A stretch of DNA of 5,452 nucleotides from Candidatus Planktophila limnetica (GTDB lineage Bacteria; Actinomycetota; Actinomycetes; Nanopelagicales; Nanopelagicaceae). The translations under genes and the position numbers were made by a program. The notes beneath the pieces were generated by a model that was not told where the DNA came from, did no database searches, and was given only the letters and a program-made list of their open reading frames with translations. The DNA lies in contig JAPOHK010000074.1 in NCBI GenBank assembly GCA_029979485.1, positions 1 to 5,452 of the forward strand. The letters run 5' to 3'. This document shows positions 1 to 5,452 of this stretch, piece by piece (within the stretch, counting starts at the first letter, position 1; each line of letters starts with the position of its first letter).

Positions 1-121
1 ACGCACCTGGAATAGCTGAAGGGTCGTAGAGATCAGTAATCATGATGGAGTAAATGTCTACGGCAATTCCGCACACAACTCTTTGCGGATGATTTATGAC
101 GCCATTATTTTTGATTGACAT
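1..121 (-). CDS. N-terminal part of an unrecognised protein, cut by the left edge
   Basis: The minus-strand frame starting with ATG at 121 is open for 40 codons to the window edge. It begins MSIKNNGVINHPQRVV and reaches a VDIYSIMITDLYDPSAIPG segment. The start is well supported: AAGGAG lies 7 bases upstream of the ATG, the strongest ribosome binding site in the window. No signal peptide or membrane segment is visible in this part; the stretch around residues 15-31 is moderately hydrophobic but interrupted by Asp. The gene begins 18 bases after the encoded CCA of tRNA-Val on the same strand, so the two may share a transcript. I do not recognise the family, and 40 residues are too few to assign a function. 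That it is a gene rests on the start signal, the open frame and the protein-like composition. Confidence 0.7.
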   Translation of the reverse strand, partial: MSIKNNGVINHPQRVVCGIAVDIYSIMITDLYDPSAIPGA

Positions 122-134
122 GTATGTACTCCTT
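122..134 (-). promoter_or_regulatory. Strong Shine-Dalgarno and spacer of the left-edge gene
   Basis: Read on the minus strand this is AAGGAG followed by TACATAC and then the ATG at 121. The AAGGAG hexamer is a near-complete anti-16S match at ideal spacing, and it decides the start of the partial gene. It also shows that the gene is translated from a leader, which probably arises after the tRNA is cut out or from a promoter in or before the tRNA. Confidence 0.7.
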
Positions 135-139
135 GTTGC

Positions 140-214
140 TGGTGGGCGCTGAGGGTTTCGAACCCCCGACATTCTCGGTGTAAACGAGACGCTCTACCAC
201 TGAGCTAAGCACCC
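140..214 (-). tRNA. tRNA-Val (anticodon UAC), CCA encoded
   Basis: The minus strand folds into a complete cloverleaf. The 7-bp acceptor stem pairs GGGTGCT with AGCGCCC, with one G-U pair. The D arm is GCTC-loop-GAGC. The anticodon stem TCTCG/CGAGA encloses the loop TTTACAC with anticodon TAC. The variable loop has 5 bases. The T arm is GGGGG/CCCTC around TTCGAAA. The discriminator base is A (143), and CCA is encoded at 140-142, giving 72 nt plus CCA. Anticodon UAC reads valine codons GUA and, depending on wobble modification, other GUN codons. It lies 39 bases downstream of the ahpE stop and 18 bases before the next gene, all on the same strand. No type I or II intron and no second tRNA is visible next to it. 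Confidence 0.97.
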
Positions 215-253
215 TTAAGTTCCACCGTTAAGTGGAGCCCTAAGTCTAACCTA
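215..253 (-). other. ahpE-tRNA spacer with a weak stem-loop
   Basis: The 39-base spacer contains TCCAC (221-225) and GTGGA (232-236), which can form a 5-bp stem with a 6-base loop. CTTAA (214-218) and TTAAG (228-232) offer an alternative pairing that would touch the tRNA 5' end. There is no T-tract after the stem on the minus strand, so this is not a convincing intrinsic terminator. It may be a processing structure or chance. A TTTAAT hexamer at 253-258 (minus), overlapping the ahpE stop, resembles a -10 element for the tRNA, but I found no good -35 partner. Whether the tRNA has its own promoter or is read through from ahpE is open. Confidence 0.25.
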
Positions 254-712
254 TTAAAGAGATGCGATTGCACCCTTGTAATCAGCAACGTTACGCGCAT
301 CGCCAAGGCCGTTTACTACCTGCCAACGCAGGATTCCTTCTTTATCAATTACGAATGTGCCACGTGTTGCGCAGCCACGTTCTTCGTTGAAAACACCGTA
401 CGCCTTTGCTGCTGCGCCATGTGGCCAGAAGTCTGCCAGTACTGGGAATTTGTAACCTTCTTGTTCTGCAAATGCACGTTGTGCATACATTGGATCACAA
501 GAGACTGCTAATAATTGAACGTTGTCATTTTGAAATGCTGCAAGATCATCGCGTAGTGCGCAGAGTTCGCCTGTGCAAATACCTGAGAATGCAAATGGGT
601 AGAAGAGAACAACAACATTTTTCTTTCCCTTAAATGAAGAGAGCGAAACTTGTGTTCCGTGTTGATCCATCAAATTAAATTCTGGAGCCGCTTGGCCAAT
701 AGTTAGTGTCAT
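254..712 (-). CDS. ahpE: AhpE-like peroxiredoxin (AhpC/TSA family)
   Basis: This is a 152-residue thioredoxin-fold peroxidase that reduces hydrogen peroxide, organic peroxides or peroxynitrite in the cytoplasm. It has the usual AhpE length (153 in M. tuberculosis). The family start (APEFNLMDQHG, 8-19) is followed by the active-site segment PFAFSGIC (39-46), giving the P-x3-T/S-x2-C motif with peroxidatic Cys46. The segments FPVLADFWPHG (89-99) and AYGVFNEERG (104-113) and catalytic Arg117 in TRGTFVID are typical of AhpE. A second cysteine, Cys51, lies in a C-x4-C arrangement as in BCP/PrxQ enzymes; as I recall it, the mycobacterial enzyme lacks it and is 1-Cys. Cys72 and Cys114 are extra. There is no signal peptide. 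The ATG at 712 lacks a Shine-Dalgarno sequence but starts 10 bases after the DUF3052 stop, suggesting coupled translation. Family certain; AhpE subgroup very likely. Confidence 0.93.
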   Translation of the reverse strand: MTLTIGQAAPEFNLMDQHGTQVSLSSFKGKKNVVVLFYPFAFSGICTGELCALRDDLAAFQNDNVQLLAVSCDPMYAQRAFAEQEGYKFPVLADFWPHGAAAKAYGVFNEERGCATRGTFVIDKEGILRWQVVNGLGDARNVADYKGAIASL

Positions 713-722
713 GTGCGCAAAC

Positions 723-1115
723 TTATCGTTTGCCGGCTTTACGTGCCACTAGACGTGTGGCGGTCCAATCTTTGGCAATTGGAATTGTGGATGTTTGGCT
801 TAGCCCAGCAATTGGCGCAGCATCTTGAATCTCACTTGGTTCAACGTGATACGGACGACCAAGCTTTGGAGTCAGAACCCAAATCGGTCCAGTTTCAGAC
901 AAATATGTGAGTGCATCAACTAATTCATCAACGAGATCGCCATCGCCATCTCGCCACCACAAAATGACCGCATCGACTACTTCATGAATATCACTATCTA
1001 AGAATTCAGTACCTGTGATTGCCTTAATTGCCGCACGCAGTTCTTCATCACAATCAACGTCGTATCCGACCTCGAGTACGAGGTCACCTTTGGCGACTCC
1101 CAGTCTGCTTGGCAC
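723..1115 (-). CDS. DUF3052 family protein (function unknown)
   Basis: This 130-residue cytoplasmic, acidic protein belongs to the actinobacterial DUF3052 family (Rv2239c-like). Recognisable segments are [16 protein letters not shown] (4-19), the hallmark [17 protein letters not shown] (47-63), [12 protein letters not shown] (76-87), [19 protein letters not shown] (91-109) and KDWTATRLV (115-123). No biochemical role is known to me. The GTG at 1115 is the most upstream possible start because an in-frame TAG lies two codons before it. The N-terminus is therefore shorter than in many relatives, which carry an extra acidic leader. No Shine-Dalgarno sequence precedes it, so the message may be leaderless. 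It is the first gene of a probable two-gene unit with ahpE and is divergent from aceE. Family assignment is strong; any link to peroxide defence or pyruvate metabolism is inferred from context only. Confidence 0.9.
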   Translation of the reverse strand: MPSRLGVAKGDLVLEVGYDVDCDEELRAAIKAITGTEFLDSDIHEVVDAVILWWRDGDGDLVDELVDALTYLSETGPIWVLTPKLGRPYHVEPSEIQDAAPIAGLSQTSTIPIAKDWTATRLVARKAGKR

Positions 1116-1214
1116 GGGCTAAGTCCACACAATGATTGGCGCGAGCGCAAGTGTTTTGCTCGCATTCATTGCCTTCAATTTCCACTAACTGGCCAGTACG
1201 TGGAGAATACGTCT
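1116..1214. promoter_or_regulatory. Divergent DUF3052-ahpE / aceE control region
   Basis: These 99 bases must hold the start signals for both transcription units, unless promoters lie inside the genes. Two symmetric elements stand out. The first is GCGAGC (1141-1146) with GCTCGC (1158-1163); the stem extends by AA/TT if a two-base bulge is allowed, leaving a 5-base loop. The second is the perfect 10-bp palindrome ACTGGCCAGT (1188-1197), just before the aceE ribosome binding site. TACGT is directly repeated at 1197-1201 and 1208-1212. I could not identify a convincing -35/-10 pair on either strand. That this is a regulatory region follows from the gene layout; that the repeats are operators is inference. 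Confidence 0.5.
1202..1206 (+). promoter_or_regulatory. Shine-Dalgarno of aceE, deciding the start
   Basis: GGAGA lies 8 bases upstream of the ATG at 1215 (9 counted from GGAG). The GTG at 1200 in the same frame would place this motif inside the coding region and has no ribosome binding site of its own. This favours ATG 1215. GTG 1200 would add five residues (MENTS) and could be used only on a leaderless message. Confidence 0.5.
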
Positions 1215-3935
1215 ATGAGCGAAACATTTGAGGCGCCAGATCAGATCATTGAACAGCTAGTCGATGTGGACCCAAGTGAAACCGCCGAATGGCAAGCATC
1301 TTTTGATCAAGCCCTCAAGCATGCTGGTCCTGTTCGTGCTCGTTACTTAATGCTCAATCTTCTAAAGCATGCGCGCGAAAATGGCGTTCCGTTATCTGCA
1401 CTTCGTACAACTGATTACATCAACACTATTTCTCCTGCACACGAACCAGAGTTTCCTGGCGATGAATTAATCGAACGACGTATTCGTGCATTTAATCGTT
1501 GGAACGCCGCAATGCTCGTGCATCGTGCGCAACGTCCTGGTGTTGGAGTCGGCGGACATATTTCTACATATGCATCTTCTGCTGCTTTATATGAAGTTGG
1601 CTTTAACCACTTCTTCCGCGGACAAGATCATCCAGGTGGCGGAGACCAAATTTTCTTCCAAGGCCACGCATCTCCTGGAATGTATGCGCGTGCATTTCTT
1701 GAAGGACGTTTTACTGAAGATCAATTAGATGGATTCCGCCAAGAACTTTCACACTCTGCTGGTGGATTATCTTCATACCCACATCCACGTTTGATGCCAG
1801 ATTTTTGGCAGTTCCCAACTGTGTCAATGGGAATTGGTCCAATCAATGCAATTTATCAAGCACGCTTTAATCGTTACTTACATAATCGCGGAATCAAAGA
1901 CACATCCGATCAACGTGTCTGGGCATTCCTTGGAGATGGCGAAGTAGATGAAGTAGATACTCTCGGTGCAATCGGACTGGCAACACGTGAGAAGTTAGAT
2001 AACCTCACATTTGTTGTTAACTGTAACTTGCAACGTCTAGATGGTCCCGTGCGCGGTAACGGCAAGATTATTCAAGAGCTCGAATCAATCTTCGGTGGCG
2101 CTGGCTGGAACGTTATTAAAGTTATTTGGGGTCGCGGTTGGGATCCACTACTCGCGCAAGATCGCGAAGGTGCACTTGTGAACCTCATGAACACCACACT
2201 TGATGGTGATTACCAAACATTTAAGGCGGAAAACGGCGCATTCATTCGCGAGAATTTCTTCGGTCGCGATCCACGTACTGCTGCAATGGTTTCAAATTGG
2301 AGTGATGATCAAATTTGGGGATTGCAACGAGGTGGACATGATTACCGCAAACTATTTGCTGCCTACTCTGCAGCCGTTCAAGACAATGGTCGTCCAACAG
2401 TAATTCTTGCTAAAACTATTAAGGGCTGGACACTTGGTTCGCACTTCGAAGGTCGCAACTCAACGCACCAGATGAAGAAGATGACTAAGGAAGATATTTT
2501 GACATTCCGCGATCGTCTGCAGATTCCATTAACCGATGACAAACTCGATGCGTACTTACCTTCTTATTACAAGCCACCTGCAGATTCTGTGGAAGCCAAA
2601 TACTTGGCAGAGCGTCGCCAAGCACTCGGAGGATCTATTCCACGTCGTCGCAGTGTTTCAAAGCCTCTGCCGCAACCAGATGATTCAGCATATGAATCAG
2701 TAAAGCGCGGTTCTGGTCATCAAGAAATTGCTACAACAATGGCATTCGTTCGTATGCTCAAGGATTTAATTAAAGACCCAGGTCTTGGTGCACGTCTTGT
2801 TCCAATTATTCCTGATGAAGCTCGCACATTTGGTTTGGATTCACTCTTCCCAACTCTGAAGATTTATTCACCAAACGGACAGAAGTACATGTCTGTAGAC
2901 CGCGAACTAATGCTTTCTTATAAGGAATCCACTGAAGGTGTAATTCTTCACGAAGGTATTAACGAAGCCGGATCTGTTGCTTCATTTACAGCCGTTGGTT
3001 CTTCTTACTCAACACATGATGAACCAATGATTCCTATTTATATCTTCTACTCTATGTTTGGTTTCCAACGCACAGGAGATGCTTTCTGGGCAGCCGCCGA
3101 TCAACTCGTTCGTGGTTTTGTTGTTGGTGCGACCGCAGGCCGTACAACTCTTAACGGAGAAGGTTTACAGCACGAAGATGGTCACTCACATCTTCTTGCC
3201 TCAACAAATCCTGCCGTAGTTTCATACGATCCAGCCTTTGCATTCGAACTCGGTCACATCGTTAAAGATGGTCTGCGCCGTATGTATGGACCAGATTCAG
3301 AGAATATTTTCTATTACCTAACGGTCTACAACGAGCCATACGTACAACCAGCAGAACCTGAGAACCTAGATGTAGATGGTCTCTTACGTGGTATTTATCT
3401 CTACGCACCAGCGACAATTAAGAGCAAGAAAAACGTTCAACTCTTGGCTTCCGGAGTTGGCGTTAACTGGGCACTTAAAGCTCAGAAGTTATTGGCAGAA
3501 GATTTCGACATTGCAGCATCTGTCTGGTCTGTTACTTCATGGAATGAACTTCGTCGAGATGGTCTTGCAGTTGATCGTCACAACATGCTCAATCCACAAG
3601 ATCAGCGCACTGCATACATAACTCGCAAATTAGATGGCGCAAAGGGTCCAGTGATTGCAGTCTCTGACTTTATGCGCGCAGTTCAAGAGCAAATCGCTCC
3701 TTGGGTTGCACAACCTTTTGCAGCACTTGGAACAGATGGATTTGGTCTTTCAGATACTCGCGGTGCACTTCGTCGCCACTTTAAGGTGGATGCAGAGTCA
3801 ATTGTTATTTCAGCCCTTCAGCAATTAGCTGCTCAAGGTGAAATCAAGCCTAAGTTAATTCAAGAAGCTATTGATAAGTATCAGATCAATGATGTGCGTG
3901 CCGCGGATGCGGGTAACACTGAAGGTTCTGGCTGA
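1215..3935 (+). CDS. aceE: Pyruvate dehydrogenase E1 component, homodimeric type
   Basis: This 906-residue protein is the thiamine-diphosphate-dependent E1 of the pyruvate dehydrogenase complex. It decarboxylates pyruvate and reductively acetylates the lipoyl groups of E2 in the cytoplasm. Numbering is from ATG 1215. The cofactor motif GDGEVDE begins at 240 and continues to Asn269 in [16 protein letters not shown]. The mobile active-site loop includes [12 protein letters not shown] with His418, matching the catalytic His407 region of E. coli AceE. The second half carries EGINEAG with Glu584 (expected glutamate for the aminopyrimidine ring), [11 protein letters not shown], and [12 protein letters not shown] (648-659). 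A transketolase C-terminal domain ends with [15 protein letters not shown]. Length fits the family (887 in E. coli, about 900-920 in actinobacteria). No frameshift or missing key residue is seen. It is divergent from the DUF3052-ahpE unit, and no E2 or E3 gene lies in the window. Confidence 0.97.
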   Translation: MSETFEAPDQIIEQLVDVDPSETAEWQASFDQALKHAGPVRARYLMLNLLKHARENGVPLSALRTTDYINTISPAHEPEFPGDELIERRIRAFNRWNAAMLVHRAQRPGVGVGGHISTYASSAALYEVGFNHFFRGQDHPGGGDQIFFQGHASPGMYARAFLEGRFTEDQLDGFRQELSHSAGGLSSYPHPRLMPDFWQFPTVSMGIGPINAIYQARFNRYLHNRGIKDTSDQRVWAFLGDGEVDEVDTLGAIGLATREKLDNLTFVVNCNLQRLDGPVRGNGKIIQELESIFGGAGWNVIKVIWGRGWDPLLAQDREGALVNLMNTTLDGDYQTFKAENGAFIRENFFGRDPRTAAMVSNWSDDQIWGLQRGGHDYRKLFAAYSAAVQDNGRPTVILAKTIKGWTLGSHFEGRNSTHQMKKMTKEDILTFRDRLQIPLTDDKLDAYLPSYYKPPADSVEAKYLAERRQALGGSIPRRRSVSKPLPQPDDSAYESVKRGSGHQEIATTMAFVRMLKDLIKDPGLGARLVPIIPDEARTFGLDSLFPTLKIYSPNGQKYMSVDRELMLSYKESTEGVILHEGINEAGSVASFTAVGSSYSTHDEPMIPIYIFYSMFGFQRTGDAFWAAADQLVRGFVVGATAGRTTLNGEGLQHEDGHSHLLASTNPAVVSYDPAFAFELGHIVKDGLRRMYGPDSENIFYYLTVYNEPYVQPAEPENLDVDGLLRGIYLYAPATIKSKKNVQLLASGVGVNWALKAQKLLAEDFDIAASVWSVTSWNELRRDGLAVDRHNMLNPQDQRTAYITRKLDGAKGPVIAVSDFMRAVQEQIAPWVAQPFAALGTDGFGLSDTRGALRRHFKVDAESIVISALQQLAAQGEIKPKLIQEAIDKYQINDVRAADAGNTEGSG

Positions 3936-3938
3936 TTC
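3936..3938. other. Three-base tail-to-tail junction without terminator
   Basis: The aceE TGA (3933-3935) and the TAA of the opposing gene (3939-3941) are separated by three bases. I see no GC-rich hairpin with a T-tract on either strand around 3900-3970. The best pairing, GCTGAT with ATTAGC, contains a wobble pair and a long loop. Transcripts from the two sides probably run into each other's 3' ends. Confidence 0.6.
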
Positions 3939-4799
3939 TTAAAAGAGTGCATTAGCTAAATCGCTACGTGCTTTGATTAATCGAGGGTCTGCGGGATCTA
4001 CTAATGCAAAGAGTGCCAGCAAGTGATCTTTTGCCTGCTTCTTAGCCTCATCAGAACAATTTCTAACACAGTGCAATAAGCGATCAAAAGCGGGCTGAAC
4101 TTCACCGCTAATGATTTCTATATCTGCGCACGCCATGGCGGCAGCAACATCGAGTGGATCTTTCTGTGCCGCAGCTTTTGTTATGTCTGGGTTTAATCCA
4201 GCGGTGCGAATAAATAACTCTGTTTGAGCCAAACCTAATTTAGCGAATGCATCTTGTGGTTTACGAGCCAATAATTTCTTATAAGCAGCTTGCGCAGTCG
4301 TGAAATCTCCCGTTTCAAGTGCCTTGAGCGCCTCTTCTTCTTCAGGTTCGATTACTTCTGTAGGAGGCGCACCAACACCTTGTTGAGCAGATAACTCAAG
4401 AACCTTATTAATTACTAATGCAATCTGTTCTTTTGTGTATGGCTGTTCAAAGAGCGGAACTAATTGACCTGCAACAAATGCAACTGCATATGGAACTGTT
4501 TTTGTCTGAAGCGCCTGTGCAACTTGTGGTTGCTCATCTATGTTTACATTTCCAAGGCGCCAGGCACCGTTGCTTTCAGATTCCAATTCACCCATGATTG
4601 CAAGAGTTGCAATTGATTCAGCGCTTCGAGGCGACCAGCACAAAACAATCGCAGCTTTGGTTGATGAATACTCTAAAAAATCAGTTGTTAAATTAGTAGG
4701 AGTTACTGAAATTCCAGCAACTGTTGATGGCGCTTGTGGCGCTGGTTTTCCCAGAGATGAAAGATCTACTGCGCGGCCAAAATTTGGTGGAAGCGTCAT
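3939..4799 (-). CDS. YbbN/CnoX-like thioredoxin-TPR protein, Cys-less active site
   Basis: This 286-residue cytoplasmic protein has a thioredoxin fold at about 28-137, an acidic linker (EVIEPEEEEA, 148-157) and a C-terminal TPR part (157-286), starting with the repeat ALKALETGDFTTAQAAYKKLL. This is the layout of the YbbN/CnoX co-chaperone family, and of actinobacterial relatives such as Rv1324. The thioredoxin WCGPC site is replaced by WSPRS (55-59), so both active-site cysteines are gone; the cis-proline (V102-P103) and the fold strands remain. Cysteines occur elsewhere, at 54, 224, 244 and 248. It therefore cannot act as a thioredoxin reductant and more likely binds partner proteins. An N-terminal extension of about 27 residues rich in Pro and Ala precedes the fold. 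The ATG overlaps the stop of the upstream DUF4032 gene by 4 bases (ATGA), indicating translational coupling. Family assignment good, role inferred. Confidence 0.85.
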   Translation of the reverse strand: MTLPPNFGRAVDLSSLGKPAPQAPSTVAGISVTPTNLTTDFLEYSSTKAAIVLCWSPRSAESIATLAIMGELESESNGAWRLGNVNIDEQPQVAQALQTKTVPYAVAFVAGQLVPLFEQPYTKEQIALVINKVLELSAQQGVGAPPTEVIEPEEEEALKALETGDFTTAQAAYKKLLARKPQDAFAKLGLAQTELFIRTAGLNPDITKAAAQKDPLDVAAAMACADIEIISGEVQPAFDRLLHCVRNCSDEAKKQAKDHLLALFALVDPADPRLIKARSDLANALF

Positions 4800-5452
4800 G
4801 AGGTGATCCTGCCAGAGTCGCTTCTAAATGGAAGAATTTCGGAAATGTATGACTTTGTTGCATGATCTAACCCAACATCACCACCGGCTTTTTCACTTAA
4901 ATACCAACGGTGTTCCAAAATTTCGTGAAACATCTGTGCAGGTTCGACTCTTCCCACTAACTCTTGTGGCACTTGCGCAAGTGTTGGTCTGAAAACTTCA
5001 TTAAGCCACTTAAGTGCACTCTGATTAACGGGTGGTCGTGGCTCTTCCATACGAGACCGATATCTATCAAAGGATGCAAGTAGACGTTTGGCTTGAAGCT
5101 CTTCAGTTTCTAATCCCATTAACTCCATTAAACGCGCTTGGTGATAACCAGCAGCAACGAGTTTTGGTTGGAAGATAAGTGATTTGTTTTCACCATCTAA
5201 TGAGACCGATACTTCTTCCACGGTAAAACCAAGATCATGAAGAGCGCGCATTGCACGTTCAACTGCGTGGCGATCATTTGGGTCAAGTTTCTGTGGCTCT
5301 TTTAGCGCAGTCCACAATCGGCGGTAACGTTTTATAACAGTTTCACTCGCGCGAATCGGATCTATTTCGGGATAGAGAACTCCTGATAACGCGAGGTCTT
5401 CAAGTTCTGCTGCCACATTAAAATGTGCAATCTCTAAATCATGTTCGCGCTG
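4796..5452 (-). CDS. DUF4032 domain protein, 5' end cut by the right edge
   Basis: The frame is open from the right edge to the TGA at 4796-4798, showing 218 residues of a longer protein. A GTG at 5416 could be read as a start, but the frame continues upstream with QREHDLEIAHFN, which joins smoothly to VAAELEDLALSG, so that GTG is internal. The visible part matches the C-terminal DUF4032 region: RAMRALHDLGFTVEEVSV, then IFQPKLVAAGYH, RLMELMGLE, WLNEVFRP and the hallmark FHEILEHRWYLSE (visible residues 175-187), followed by AGGDVGLDHATKSYI. Family members are usually about 400 residues or more, with a kinase-like (LPS-kinase annotated) N-terminal part that would lie outside the window. The biochemical function is unknown to me. 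It overlaps the thioredoxin-TPR gene by 4 bases and is probably co-transcribed with it. Confidence 0.85.
   Translation of the reverse strand, partial: QREHDLEIAHFNVAAELEDLALSGVLYPEIDPIRASETVIKRYRRLWTALKEPQKLDPNDRHAVERAMRALHDLGFTVEEVSVSLDGENKSLIFQPKLVAAGYHQARLMELMGLETEELQAKRLLASFDRYRSRMEEPRPPVNQSALKWLNEVFRPTLAQVPQELVGRVEPAQMFHEILEHRWYLSEKAGGDVGLDHATKSYISEILPFRSDSGRITS

Noticed and set aside
140..214. Prophage or island attachment site in the tRNA gene
   Set aside because: The tRNA is complete, no duplicated 3' fragment is visible, and no integrase or mobile gene is in the window; only the unknown neighbour at 1-121 leaves the question open.
215..253. Intrinsic terminator between ahpE and the tRNA
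   Set aside because: The stem is only 5 bp and no T-tract follows on the minus strand.
406..910. Plus-strand open frames at 406-633 and 713-910
   Set aside because: They lie antisense to ahpE and DUF3052, have no ribosome binding site, and encode sequences without family features; they are shadows of the real genes.
1116..1214. Specific -35/-10 promoters for aceE and DUF3052
   Set aside because: Several hexamers partly match (for example TTCAAT at 1174-1179) but none pairs with a -35 element at proper spacing, so I do not assign exact promoters.
1486..3621. Short plus-strand frames inside aceE (1486-1728, 2200-2403, 3376-3621)
   Set aside because: They are out-of-frame readings of a fully conserved aceE; the host frame is intact and explains the sequence.
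4673..4680. Run of six A (TTTTTT on the coding strand) in the thioredoxin-TPR gene as a slippage or frameshift site
   Set aside because: The reading frame is continuous and domain-complete on both sides, so no frameshift is needed; short homopolymers are expected in AT-rich DNA.
4540..4806. 88-codon plus-strand frame opposite the thioredoxin-TPR gene
   Set aside because: It is antisense to the conserved N-terminal thioredoxin domain, with no ribosome binding site and no recognisable protein features.

Overview
The window looks like chromosomal housekeeping DNA from a low-to-moderate-GC actinobacterium. The main argument is gene content and order. An AhpE-type peroxiredoxin follows a DUF3052 protein on the minus strand, and both are divergent from a homodimeric-type pyruvate dehydrogenase E1 gene (aceE). 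From memory this matches the order around Rv2238c-Rv2239c-Rv2241 of Mycobacterium tuberculosis. A DUF4032 protein and an actinobacterial YbbN/CnoX-like thioredoxin-TPR protein are also typical of the phylum. Codons rich in A/T at third positions and very tight spacing fit a streamlined freshwater lineage such as Nanopelagicales (acI). That lineage assignment is inference; no marker gene here fixes it.

Layout. Positions 1-121 (minus) hold the first 40 codons of an unrecognised protein that runs off the left edge, preceded by a strong Shine-Dalgarno sequence. Positions 140-214 (minus) are tRNA-Val(UAC) with an encoded CCA. Positions 254-712 (minus) are ahpE and 723-1115 (minus) the DUF3052 gene, 10 bases apart and probably one operon. 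Positions 1116-1214 form a short divergent control region with two inverted repeats. Positions 1215-3935 (plus) are aceE, full length. Three bases after its stop, read from the opposite strand, ends the thioredoxin/TPR gene (3939-4799, minus). That gene overlaps by 4 bases the DUF4032 gene (4796-5452, minus), which is cut by the right edge.

How the genes fit together. AceE decarboxylates pyruvate and feeds acetyl groups to the E2 of the pyruvate dehydrogenase complex. AhpE reduces peroxides, and DUF3052 has no function known to me but shares AhpE's transcription unit and the divergent control region with aceE. The thioredoxin-TPR protein is probably a redox-inactive chaperone-like protein, translationally coupled to DUF4032.

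I see no mobile element, CRISPR array, phage gene or clearly novel multi-gene system. The points most worth a second look are the unknown gene directly behind the tRNA, the C-X4-C cysteine pair in AhpE, the missing active-site cysteines in the thioredoxin domain, and the palindromes in the aceE/DUF3052 control region.
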